From Nitrososphaerota archaeon (GTDB lineage Archaea; Thermoproteota; Nitrososphaeria; Nitrososphaerales; UBA183), in contig JAPCJN010000004.1 in assembly GCA_027886925.1 (NCBI GenBank), forward strand, positions 19,287-42,262: 22,976 nt of DNA, written 5' to 3'. The notes under the pieces are model-generated. The model searched no databases, had not been told where the DNA came from, and saw only the letters and a program-made list of their open reading frames with translations. The position numbers were made by a program, and so were the translations under genes. Position 1 is the first letter of the stretch; every line of letters begins with the position of its first letter. This document shows, piece after piece, positions 8,234 to 15,105 of this stretch.

Positions 8234-8235
8234 AG
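8228..8235 (+). promoter_or_regulatory. Possible TATA box of the UPF0182 gene
   Basis: CAATAAAG lies 20-27 bases before the ATG at 8255 and contains the TAA stop of the preceding gene. This is suggestive only, as read-through transcription from upstream is equally possible. Confidence 0.3.
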
Positions 8236-8254
8236 GCCCCACACAAAGCGTATA

Positions 8255-11155
8255 ATGGCCCCGTTTCGGGTCCTCCTCGGTTTGCAAAACGGCGGCGGAG
8301 AGGACGATGGCGTCAGCCCGCGCGTCTCATTCGGTCCGAGGGCAGCGTGGGTGCTCGTCGCAATATTGGCGATAATCGTCATACTCTTCGCCGCTTGGAC
8401 ATACCTGCAGTGGTCCATCGCGGAGCACGTCTACTCAACAAAGTCGAACCTTGACTGGTTCGGCATCACCTTTTACCACGGCCTCACCTTCTTCGTGGGG
8501 GGCCTCCTCGCGCTCCTCGCCATAAACCCGAGGGTGGGCTCGAGCGACCTCACCGGCCTCTTCACGCTGATGTCGAGGAGGTTGCCCCAGGTGGGCGAGG
8601 AATTCGAGCGGCCGATAGCAGAGGTCAGACCGGGCGTCTGGCTGTGGGGGTTCTGGCAGGTCGTGAAGTGGGCTCTCTTCTTCGGCTTCTTCGTGCTCAA
8701 CCGGAGCTTTCCTTTCCTCGACCAGATAATGAACTCCGTGGCGATGCTGTCTCAGGGGATAGGCAGCTGGGCGCAGGTCCCCCGATTGATGGTCCTTCCC
8801 CTTTCCCCAGTCTCTGGAAACGACCTCATCAACCTGATGCCGACCATGGAGGTCCAGTACAGGCTGTTCTACTACGCAGTCTCTGCCTTTCTGTTGATCT
8901 TCGCGCTCAGGATGGTGCTCCGTCTCCTGAAGAACCTCACGACCAGGGGGCCCAACGTTTGGATTCGCAACGCCCTCGGAGTCCTCGCAGCGATCGCCCT
9001 TTCGATAGTGCTCGGCGCTCCCTACTGGTACATGGACGCAGCGACGCCTTACATCTTTGGGGTCTCCGTTGTGATCTTCGCATCTATCGTCTTCGCCTAC
9101 GCCTACTTCGGGAAGAGGAGGGACCTTGTCTTTCCCCGACGCGGGTTCTATAGGGCGATCGCGGTGGTCTTCGTCGTCCTGCTTGTCGTCCAGGGTGGCG
9201 CGCTCGCGTTCCTCTACCTCAACTGGAACAACAACTACGTCCCCTACCAGTTCGACCCGGGCGTCCAGAAGCAGATCGCGGTGACCAGGTGGGCAGCTGG
9301 CGTCCAAAACATAACGCAGGCGTCGATACTCAACCTCCCCACCAGCAACTCGTCGACCATCCTTAACGTGGTGAGACAGTGGGACCAGCAGGCCGCGGCC
9401 GTGACGAACACCAAGGCGATAGGGGCATACAACTGGATGGCGTTAGGCAGCTCCGAGATCGTCTACCTCAACAACGCGGAGTACTGGGTCTCCCCCACCA
9501 CCCCCACTTATCCGGCCACGGACTGGATCAGCCAGCACCTGATCTACACGCACGCCGCCAAGATATTGGTGATCAACACCTACAACGGCTCCGAGGTCCC
9601 TCCGACCAAGGCTTACGGAGTCCCCAGCGAGCCCCCGATCTACTACGGCGAGGGCTCGGGTTTCCTGAACGACGTCTACGTCCACGTCCCGGGTTACGAC
9701 GAAATCGGCAACGCGTCCTATTCCGGGACTCCCGACTATAACCTGACGGGCTGGCAGAAGGCCTTGTGGATGACCGCTGCGGAAGGGCAGATCGGGTTCG
9801 CGTTCTCGGGGGGGCCGATGCACATGCTCTGGAACAGGAACGTCTTCGACAGGGTCCAGAGAGTCTTGATCCCGGGTCTCGTCGAGGACCCCGCCGCTTA
9901 TCTCGCTTCGGACGGGAAGAGCATGTACTACGTCGTCCAGATTTACATCGACTATCCCATCCAGTCTGGTTTCGCGGCAACATCCCACGGATCGAATGGA
10001 CAGGGCAATTACCTGAGATTCTTCGGCGTCGGCCTGGTGAACCTCGCCGACGGCTCGATGAACTTCTACACCGTCTCCAACCTGATCGGCGCTGGTCCCT
10101 CTGACTTCATCACGACCTTCTACAACAACTACTACAACAACTGGCAGAGCCCTCCCTCTTGGCTCGTCCCTCAGCTCAGGTATCCTGAGCAGCTCCTCGG
10201 CTCGCCGTCGGTGGCCGGGCAGCTCGACTACGACTTCGTCTATCACGTCACCGACCCGTTCGTGTGGAGGTCCGGATCTCAGTTCTACGAACGCCCGGCA
10301 AACAACACCGTCCAATACATCCCGTGGGCGATAGGCAACCAGACCTACTTCGCCGCAACCCAGCTCGTCCACTACCAGAACGCGGCGAGCCAGAACCTCG
10401 CCGGGATGTATATCGCATACGGAGGCGACAAGCTGGGCCAAGTCTACCTCTACCAGAACCCGTCGAACTCGACCGCTGTCATCGGCCCCTCGGCCGCCGA
10501 GAACGCCCTCACAACGAACCAGCAGGTCAGGACCCAGCTCACGCTCTTGCCAAATTACCGGTTCGGCTCATACCTGCTCTACTCGGTAGGGGGGGTCTTG
10601 ACTTATTTCGTCGCGGTCTACACGAACCCAGGGCTCTCGGGGGTCGTGACCCAGCTGCCGTTCATGACGGCTGTCAATCCCATCAGCGACGTCGTCGCCG
10701 TGGGGGCAAACGCGAGCGCCGCCTTCAAGACGCTGCTCTCGTTGGGATCGGGCCCCGCGTCCAACGGCGGCGGCGGTCAGGGCGGGAACAGCACAAAGAC
10801 GACCACGACGACAACAACCACAACGACGTCGTCAGTCGTCAGCGGACCCGCCGTCGTCAACACACCGGGACTTTACGCAGGAATTTCCAAGCTGGCCAGC
10901 ACGTCGAACCTCAGTTTGGTCAACGCGACGACCGTCAGCCCCAATGTCTGGATCAGCACGGGGTCCGTGTCCGTGGCGAGCGCGGGAGTCAACGGCGCTG
11001 TGTCGCAGGTCAGCACTCTGATCCAGAGATACGGGTCCGCGAGCGCGGGGAGCACGCTCTACGCCTGGACCGACAACACGGGCGCGCTGAACGTGGGCAT
11101 CTTCCAGGTGAAAGGCGGAGTGACAGACCTCTACTACGTCACGATAACGAGCTAG
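8255..11155 (+). CDS. UPF0182 family large membrane protein
   Basis: A 966-residue protein, typical of UPF0182 (COG1615). About seven transmembrane helices occupy residues 30-330, followed by a large extracytoplasmic domain. Conserved UPF0182 elements are recognisable: HLIYTHAAKI (about 427), PPIYYGEG, LWNRNVFDRVQRVLIPGLVEDPAAY with SDGKSMYYVVQIYI, NYLRFFGVGL (about 585), QLRYPEQLL (about 641) and YHVTDPFVWRSGSQFYERP (about 663). A ten-threonine stretch near residue 850 acts as a linker to a C-terminal domain of about 100 residues. The family has no settled function; the exposed domain suggests a cell-surface role. It sits 21 bases after a secreted propeller gene and ends 17 bases before a convergent gene. 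Confidence 0.88.
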   Translation: MAPFRVLLGLQNGGGEDDGVSPRVSFGPRAAWVLVAILAIIVILFAAWTYLQWSIAEHVYSTKSNLDWFGITFYHGLTFFVGGLLALLAINPRVGSSDLTGLFTLMSRRLPQVGEEFERPIAEVRPGVWLWGFWQVVKWALFFGFFVLNRSFPFLDQIMNSVAMLSQGIGSWAQVPRLMVLPLSPVSGNDLINLMPTMEVQYRLFYYAVSAFLLIFALRMVLRLLKNLTTRGPNVWIRNALGVLAAIALSIVLGAPYWYMDAATPYIFGVSVVIFASIVFAYAYFGKRRDLVFPRRGFYRAIAVVFVVLLVVQGGALAFLYLNWNNNYVPYQFDPGVQKQIAVTRWAAGVQNITQASILNLPTSNSSTILNVVRQWDQQAAAVTNTKAIGAYNWMALGSSEIVYLNNAEYWVSPTTPTYPATDWISQHLIYTHAAKILVINTYNGSEVPPTKAYGVPSEPPIYYGEGSGFLNDVYVHVPGYDEIGNASYSGTPDYNLTGWQKALWMTAAEGQIGFAFSGGPMHMLWNRNVFDRVQRVLIPGLVEDPAAYLASDGKSMYYVVQIYIDYPIQSGFAATSHGSNGQGNYLRFFGVGLVNLADGSMNFYTVSNLIGAGPSDFITTFYNNYYNNWQSPPSWLVPQLRYPEQLLGSPSVAGQLDYDFVYHVTDPFVWRSGSQFYERPANNTVQYIPWAIGNQTYFAATQLVHYQNAASQNLAGMYIAYGGDKLGQVYLYQNPSNSTAVIGPSAAENALTTNQQVRTQLTLLPNYRFGSYLLYSVGGVLTYFVAVYTNPGLSGVVTQLPFMTAVNPISDVVAVGANASAAFKTLLSLGSGPASNGGGGQGGNSTKTTTTTTTTTTSSVVSGPAVVNTPGLYAGISKLASTSNLSLVNATTVSPNVWISTGSVSVASAGVNGAVSQVSTLIQRYGSASAGSTLYAWTDNTGALNVGIFQVKGGVTDLYYVTITS

Positions 11156-11172
11156 AGCTCTCGTCCCGCTCT

Positions 11173-11487
11173 TTACCTGCGGGCGATTATCAAGACCGCG
11201 GCCACCACGATTACGAGCAGCGCCAGAACCAGGAACCTCAAGACCCCGTTCCTCTCCCAGATGACCAGGCTCGCGTTGAGCTGGGTGAACGGGTTCCTAG
11301 AGTTGAGCATGCTGACCAGTTGGAGCGCCTCTTCGTAGATGAACTTCCCACCGTCGACCCTTACCAGGCCGTCGCGGGAAATCGCGAACGTGTGCCCCTT
11401 TATCGCCAGCGGAAACCTAGACCCAGTCCTGAACCAGCTCTGGAACTCTTCCTTGCTCACGAGATAAAGGACTGCTGTAGCCCCCAA
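11173..11487 (-). CDS. Hypothetical C-terminally anchored small membrane protein
   Basis: Not a recognised family. From TTG at 11487 it encodes 104 residues: a soluble N-terminal part with an alternating strand/helix pattern (SKEEFQSWFRTGSRF, KGHTFAISRDGLVRVDGGKF, EEALQLVSMLNSRN) and one strong C-terminal helix (LRFLVLALLVIVVAAVLIIA) followed by RR, i.e. a tail anchor with most of the protein in the cytoplasm. The frame stays open up to 11757, but the added residues are Arg/Ser/Pro-rich and look non-coding. An AT-rich element at 11515-11523 sits about 32 bases upstream of the TTG, supporting the shorter form. It is convergent with the UPF0182 gene. Confidence 0.6.
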   Translation of the reverse strand: MGATAVLYLVSKEEFQSWFRTGSRFPLAIKGHTFAISRDGLVRVDGGKFIYEEALQLVSMLNSRNPFTQLNASLVIWERNGVLRFLVLALLVIVVAAVLIIARR

Positions 11488-11657
11488 AAAAGCTTTGTTT
11501 CGACGCTCTCGTGACGAATTATCTGGCCGAATCTGCCCGCCATGAAGCAGTCGTCCAGCAGGCGAAGGCGCCGCTACCTCAGTTCGGCGTGCCGGCCGAC
11601 CAACGGCTTCTCTTTGCGGCGATTCTCTAAAGATTTGGGAAGAATCTCGGAAATTCA

Positions 11658-11666
11658 CTATATACT
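11658..11666 (+). promoter_or_regulatory. TATA box of the zinc-finger/winged-helix cassette
   Basis: CTATATACT-like element in an AT-rich patch (11625-11670), 34-42 bases before the ATG at 11700. Transcription starting about 26 bases downstream would leave a leader of roughly 10 bases. It is the only clear promoter ahead of the overlapping genes that follow. Confidence 0.5.
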
Positions 11667-11699
11667 CAGACGACGCTCTTGAGAGCAGGTCAGCAAGAA

Positions 11700-11942
11700 A
11701 TGTCACGACCAAGCGCCGCAGCGATAAAGGCATGGCTGCCGGGGTTCGGGTTCGCAACCGCCTTTATCTTGTCGGCGTGCTCGCATGCCGAGCGCTTCCA
11801 GACTGCGCTCGAAGACCTCGGCGGCGCATCCTGTTTGTTTCTTCTCACAGGGGCCGGAGCCAGCGTCTTGGCGTCATACGTCTCGGGCCTTGTGATCGGT
11901 GGCGGCATCGACCGCTCGCCCCTCGGGGGACAAAGCCCATGA
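11700..11942 (+). CDS. Small membrane protein, first gene of the overlapping cassette
   Basis: An 80-residue protein with no recognised family. Two hydrophobic segments are visible: GFGFATAFILSACSH (about residues 16-30) and a longer one from CLFLLTGAGA through VSGLVIGGGI (about 47-72), so it probably crosses the membrane twice. TTG at 11679 is an alternative start. Its TGA overlaps the next ATG in an ATGA junction (11939-11942), pointing to translational coupling. The frame was chosen because of this junction, the TATA element upstream and the hydrophobic pattern. Antisense and alternative frames are also open in this GC-rich stretch, so certainty is moderate. Confidence 0.5.
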   Translation: MSRPSAAAIKAWLPGFGFATAFILSACSHAERFQTALEDLGGASCLFLLTGAGASVLASYVSGLVIGGGIDRSPLGGQSP

Positions 11943-12148
11943 CGCACCACCTTCCCAAGCAGCGCCAACAACAGCGGACGCAAAGGTGCAGCGTCTGCGC
12001 ACTCTTCCAGAAGATGGGCCGCGGCCAGTATCGCTCGGTCCACGACCGCGAGATGTATCTTCAACACCTCCTGATAGCGCACGCCGACAGGTCGCGAGAA
12101 GGACCAGAGCGCCACGAGAGCCAACGCGGAGTTGCACCGCGACGATGA
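11939..12148 (+). CDS. Single-zinc-finger microprotein 1
   Basis: A 69-residue basic protein with a C2H2-like finger: CSVC at residues 17-20, then HLLIAH about 22 residues later (pattern C-x2-C-x22-H-x4-H). The Cys-His span is much longer than the classical twelve residues, so a non-classical fold is likely. The N-terminus (KQRQQQRTQR) and C-terminus are strongly basic, which would suit nucleic-acid binding. It overlaps the preceding gene by four bases (ATGA) and the next gene by four bases (ATGA at 12145-12148). The next gene encodes a second finger of the same type, which supports both as real genes and suggests an old duplication. Confidence 0.55.
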   Translation: MTHHLPKQRQQQRTQRCSVCALFQKMGRGQYRSVHDREMYLQHLLIAHADRSREGPERHESQRGVAPRR

Positions 12149-12330
12149 CAATCAGATCAGAGGATGCATGCCCATTGAGCGACCAGCAAGACTCTTGCGC
12201 GATGTGCGGGCTGATTCACGAAATTTACCCCAAAGGGAGCGCCGAGGACGAAAGCACCAACGCAACGATTCGCAGGCACTTCCGGAATCAGCACGCCGCA
12301 CCCGTCGCACCATACGTTGTGATGCCATAA
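12145..12330 (+). CDS. Single-zinc-finger microprotein 2
   Basis: A 61-residue protein with CAMC at residues 18-21 and HFRNQH about 23 residues on (C-x2-C-x23-H-x4-H). This matches the spacing and the C-terminal HxxxxH of the preceding microprotein, while the flanks differ; this one is more acidic in the loop (SAEDEST). It starts in an ATGA overlap with the gene before it and ends in TAATG, where the last A of its stop is the first base of the next ATG. Likely a DNA-, RNA- or protein-binding accessory of the winged-helix regulator that follows. No named family was recognised. Confidence 0.6.
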   Translation: MTIRSEDACPLSDQQDSCAMCGLIHEIYPKGSAEDESTNATIRRHFRNQHAAPVAPYVVMP

Positions 12331-13106
12331 TGGAGAAGATCAGGGTTGAATCCGAGGACGGGAGTCGAAGACCCGCTGAGCTTCCGTGGGAGCAGGTGAG
12401 CATGTTCCATTACGATGACCAGGGGTTCGGCAGAAAGCCACCCTCCGGCCGCGCCGCGATAATGGTCGGACAGCGGCAAGGTAGGCCTCCCTCGCGGAAC
12501 GACGCGGAGGAGAAGAGCGGCCTCACTCGCAGAGGTATGGTCTACGAGTACATCAGGGCACATCCCGGTGCCCATGTCCGTAGGGTGGCGAAAGAACTAG
12601 GACTCGCGACCGGCGATTTCCATTACCACCTTCAATGGCTAGAGAAGCATGGCTACGTCGAGACGAGAAAGAACGGGTTCTACCGGTTCGTCTTTCCTGC
12701 CAGGATGTTTGAAGAGCGACAAGAGGTAGTGCTCGGAATCCTCTCGCAAGAGACGCCCAGGGATATCCTCCTCTCACTGCTGCAGGGCGCGGGAACGACC
12801 CAGGGAGACCTTGCGAAGAGCCTCGGGCACTCGCAACCGACGATCTCGTGGCACTTGGAACGTCTGATTCGGAAGGGCGTCGTCAGCAGGAGGAAGACCA
12901 ACAAAGGGATAGCTTACGCCGTCGAGGCAGACCAAGGGGAGATCTTGCGTTTCGTGAAGGAATACCATCCCGGTGTCTGGAGAAGGTGGGCGAGCAGGCT
13001 ACCCGGAATGATGCTGACCGCAAGAGATGGGAACGCTGAAAGGGTGAAGATCAAACGGGTGGGGCTGATGCGTCCCGCGCTGGTAGAACTGATCGGTCGC
13101 AGTTGA
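12330..13106 (+). CDS. Tandem winged-helix transcriptional regulator
   Basis: A 258-residue protein with two winged-helix domains. The first (about residues 65-122) reads VYEYIRAHPGAHVRRVAKELGLATGDFHYHL then a YVETRKNGFYRF wing; the second (about 140-200) has ILLSLLQGAGTTQGDLAKSLGHSQPTISWHL then a VVSRRKTNKGIAYAV wing. Two-domain MarR/ArsR-like regulators are common in archaea. The first 60 residues are polar and probably disordered. The ATG overlaps the previous stop by one base and the TGA overlaps the next start (TTGA, 13103-13106), so it is embedded in the cassette. A DNA-binding role is well supported; its targets are unknown, although autoregulation of the promoter near 11660 is a natural guess. 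Confidence 0.82.
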   Translation: MEKIRVESEDGSRRPAELPWEQVSMFHYDDQGFGRKPPSGRAAIMVGQRQGRPPSRNDAEEKSGLTRRGMVYEYIRAHPGAHVRRVAKELGLATGDFHYHLQWLEKHGYVETRKNGFYRFVFPARMFEERQEVVLGILSQETPRDILLSLLQGAGTTQGDLAKSLGHSQPTISWHLERLIRKGVVSRRKTNKGIAYAVEADQGEILRFVKEYHPGVWRRWASRLPGMMLTARDGNAERVKIKRVGLMRPALVELIGRS

Positions 13107-13489
13107 CGCGGAGTGAAAGGCTTGCTTCGGTTCTCATGAAGCAAGAACTAATATCGATTGGACCGATGCCTTCCGTCGTAGTCAAGATGGACTCCTTCGA
13201 GCGGCTGCTGTGGTGGCTCTTCGCAGGGAGCGCCGGCGCACGGACGAGGTCGCTGGTGCTTTTCAGCATAAGAGAGCAACCCAGGAACGCGCAGCAGCTG
13301 TCGCAGTCGCTCGGTCTCGACTACACGACCGTCAGGCATCACCTGAGGGTCCTTGAGACGAACAAGATAATCCTCGCTGAAGGCGACAAGTACGGACGGG
13401 TCTACTTCGTCTCAGAAGGGATGGAGTCGCACTGGCTGACCCTCGAGGCGATTCTCAAGAGAGCCGGCGGAAAGGAGAAGAAGAGGTAG
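13103..13489 (+). CDS. Winged-helix (ArsR-like) DNA-binding protein
   Basis: A 128-residue protein if it starts at the TTG that overlaps the preceding stop; ATG at 13166 or 13187 would give about 107 or 100 residues, and an AT-rich element (13147-13156) could serve a separate promoter for those starts. The winged helix covers TRSLVLFSIREQPRNAQQLSQSLGLDYTTVRHHLRVLETNKII followed by a GDKYGRVYFV wing. It is 7 bases ahead of a four-helix membrane protein, and this pairing of a small winged-helix protein with a four-helix membrane protein suggests a membrane-linked transcriptional switch. Function is inferred from the fold and neighbour only. Confidence 0.75.
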   Translation: MTRSERLASVLMKQELISIGPMPSVVVKMDSFERLLWWLFAGSAGARTRSLVLFSIREQPRNAQQLSQSLGLDYTTVRHHLRVLETNKIILAEGDKYGRVYFVSEGMESHWLTLEAILKRAGGKEKKR

Positions 13490-13496
13490 ACAAGAA

Positions 13497-13964
13497 ATGG
13501 AAATAGACAACAACACAGCAAACAACCAACCCGCCGTCGAACCGAAAAAGTCGAGAGTGGGAAAGATATGGGTAGTGATCGTGCTCCTCGTGGGGCTGAT
13601 TTTTGGGGTACTAATCTCAGACCTCGCAACACTGCCCGAGGAAGGGAGGCCTGATTTCTTCCGTGGAGTCCCTTACTTCAACCCCGAACCGAGCATCCGT
13701 CTGCACGTCGTCCTAACGACGATTGAGGTCGCGCTGCTGGTCTCTCTCGTGGTCATCTATCTCAAAGTCTACTCAGAGACAAAGGCGAACTTCTCGTTGG
13801 GCCTAGTAGTGGTCCTCGGCGCCCTCCTTCTCCAGACGATTCTGTCTTACCCTCTCATTCTCGGTCTGGAAGGATTCATAATTCTGCCAGGAATACTCAG
13901 CACCGTCGCTGACTTTTTGACCTTGGGCGCGTACGCGGTGTTCCTATATCTGAGCCTGGAATAG
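13497..13964 (+). CDS. Four-helix membrane protein paired with the winged-helix regulator
   Basis: A 155-residue integral membrane protein with a polar Asn/Glu-rich N-terminus (about 20 residues) and four predicted helices near residues 23-43, 70-90, 99-122 and 134-153. The loop between helices 1 and 2 (about 44-69, with GRPDFFRGVPYFNPEP) should face outside if the lysine-rich N-terminus stays inside. No enzymatic motif is visible. It begins 7 bases after the winged-helix stop and is the last gene before a hairpin, so it closes the cassette. A sensor or anchor role for the upstream regulator is inference. Confidence 0.7.
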   Translation: MEIDNNTANNQPAVEPKKSRVGKIWVVIVLLVGLIFGVLISDLATLPEEGRPDFFRGVPYFNPEPSIRLHVVLTTIEVALLVSLVVIYLKVYSETKANFSLGLVVVLGALLLQTILSYPLILGLEGFIILPGILSTVADFLTLGAYAVFLYLSLE

Positions 13965-13971
13965 GAAAAGG

Positions 13972-13989
13972 GCCGCCTTCTCAGGCGGC
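13972..13989. terminator. Hairpin between convergent genes
   Basis: A perfect 7-bp stem, GCCGCCT / AGGCGGC, with a TCTC loop begins 8 bases after the stop of the membrane protein gene and lies 51 bases beyond the end of the convergent ArsR gene. It could act in both directions, but the T-tract after it is short, so termination is a guess. Confidence 0.5.
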
Positions 13990-14040
13990 ATTTGCATATG
14001 CGCGGACGTCGACCGCATCAGTGGCATTATGCGGTTTTTC

Positions 14041-14424
14041 CTACCTATGTCGCCCATCCCCGTCATGGTTTGCCTGCGACTTTCTTTTCTCATCAGCTAG
14101 CACTTTGTCAAGCGCGTCGAAGCGCTCGTTCCAAAGCGCCGTCAATTTCGCGACCCATTCGGAAAGTTCCAGCATCGCATCAGGATTTATCTCGTAGATC
14201 CGCTGCTGCGCCTTTTTTTCTACTCGCACCAACTCTGCTTCCCGCAGCACCTTCAGATGCTGCGAGATTGCCTGAGGGCTTACCGTGAAATTGTTGCATA
14301 TGTCAGTGGCAGACAATCGTCCGTTGGTGGCGAGCATTTCTACGATGTTGCGCCTCGTGGGCTCAGCCAGTGCGTAGAAAAGCTGCTGTCTGGCTCCGTC
14401 GCCCCTTTGCGTTCGCGCTGACAT
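14041..14424 (-). CDS. ArsR-family winged-helix repressor
   Basis: A 127-residue ArsR/SdpR-type regulator. The DNA-binding domain is clear: RQQLFYALAEPTRRNIVEML, then LSATDICNNFTVSPQAISQHLKVLREAELVRVEKKAQQRIYEI (about residues 13-80). The C-terminal helix (LSEWVAKLTALWNERFDALDKVL) would support dimerisation. There is no metal-binding CxC motif, so it is unlikely to be a metal sensor. It lies 12 bases after the SRPBCC gene on the same strand; ArsR plus AHSA1-type SRPBCC pairs are common in bacteria, which suggests acquisition by transfer. The perfect palindrome at 14942-14963 is its likely operator. Confidence 0.88.
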   Translation of the reverse strand: MSARTQRGDGARQQLFYALAEPTRRNIVEMLATNGRLSATDICNNFTVSPQAISQHLKVLREAELVRVEKKAQQRIYEINPDAMLELSEWVAKLTALWNERFDALDKVLADEKRKSQANHDGDGRHR

Positions 14425-14436
14425 TGCGACCGGTCT

Positions 14437-14922
14437 TCACATGCCCTTTAGGAGCTCGTCGAGACGTTCATGAGACTCCACGACCCCTTGCTCCATGCCG
14501 CTCTGGACCATGCCGTCACGGTCGGCCACCGACTGGAATACGGCTTGAGCCGTCACCCTCGTCCTTCCTCCAGGCAATTCCTCAAACTTCGCAGTCTGAA
14601 GGCTCACGTGTCCTTTCTCTGGCAATCCCTCGAACTCGAAGGTGTCGATGATTCGCTCAGGCGCAAGGACTTCATGAATCACCCCGTGGAACCCAAACTC
14701 GTTCCCGTCTTTGTCCTTGTGCACGTAGCGCCATCCGCCGCCGCTCGTAGGCTCGAACTTCTCGAGCCTCATCGTCAGGTTTCTTGGCCCCAGCCACTGC
14801 ACATAGAGCTTGGGATCCGTGAATGCTCTAAAGACAAGCTCGCGCGGCGCGTCGAACTCGCGAGTTATGATTACCTCTTGCTTTCCGGGTTCCGCGACGA
14901 CTTTAGTTTTGTTTACTGTCAT
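14437..14922 (-). CDS. SRPBCC/AHSA1 domain protein
   Basis: A 161-residue START-like protein of the AHSA1 (activator of Hsp90 ATPase homologue 1-like) group. Typical elements are the opening strand [29 protein letters not shown], the [25 protein letters not shown] hairpin, [11 protein letters not shown], and the final amphipathic helix [19 protein letters not shown]. The fold makes a deep ligand cavity; the ligand is unknown and an Hsp90 partner is not implied. GTG at 14934 is a possible start, but ATG 14922 has the TATA-containing palindrome at -20 to -41, which fits leaderless initiation. First gene of a two-gene operon with the ArsR repressor. Confidence 0.88.
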   Translation of the reverse strand: MTVNKTKVVAEPGKQEVIITREFDAPRELVFRAFTDPKLYVQWLGPRNLTMRLEKFEPTSGGGWRYVHKDKDGNEFGFHGVIHEVLAPERIIDTFEFEGLPEKGHVSLQTAKFEELPGGRTRVTAQAVFQSVADRDGMVQSGMEQGVVESHERLDELLKGM

Positions 14923-14941
14923 AGGATTGTTCACACCAGTG

Positions 14942-14963
14942 TAATTAAGTCTGGACTTAATTA
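14942..14963. promoter_or_regulatory. Perfect palindrome overlapping the SRPBCC-ArsR promoter
   Basis: TAATTAAGTC, two bases, then GACTTAATTA: a perfect 10+2+10 inverted repeat. Its gene-proximal half supplies a TATA-like CTTAATTA 20-27 bases before the ATG at 14922. This is the size and symmetry expected of an ArsR dimer operator, and binding there would block TBP, giving autorepression. The site is seen directly; the binding protein is inferred. Confidence 0.7.
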
Positions 14964-15074
14964 ATCTTGCGCTTTAGCACAACTTTGTCACCGGTTAGGG
15001 GAATTCTTGGCGCATCGGTCGGGATATCGTCGTCTGCAGTGAAATCAAGGAATACGGGAAAATCACATCTGTAG

Positions 15075-15085
15075 CTTTTTATTTA
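15075..15085 (+). promoter_or_regulatory. TATA box of the TMEM175-like gene
   Basis: CTTTTTATTTA lies 21-31 bases before the ATG at 15106, the standard position for a leaderless archaeal transcript. Confidence 0.6.
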
Positions 15086-15105
15086 GACAAGAGGCTCGAT
15101 GCAAG

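Noticed and set aside
9443..10441. 332-codon minus-strand open frame inside the UPF0182 gene
   Set aside because: Shadow frame; Val/Asp/Arg-rich with no hydrophobic core pattern.
10264..11514. 416-codon plus-strand open frame overlapping the UPF0182 3' end
   Set aside because: Out-of-frame shadow rich in Arg/Gln/Pro.
11690..12151. 153-codon minus-strand open frame opposite the zinc-finger cassette
   Set aside because: No promoter or conserved pattern, whereas the plus strand has coupled starts and stops and Cys/His motifs; it still deserves mention because the small plus-strand genes are not certain.
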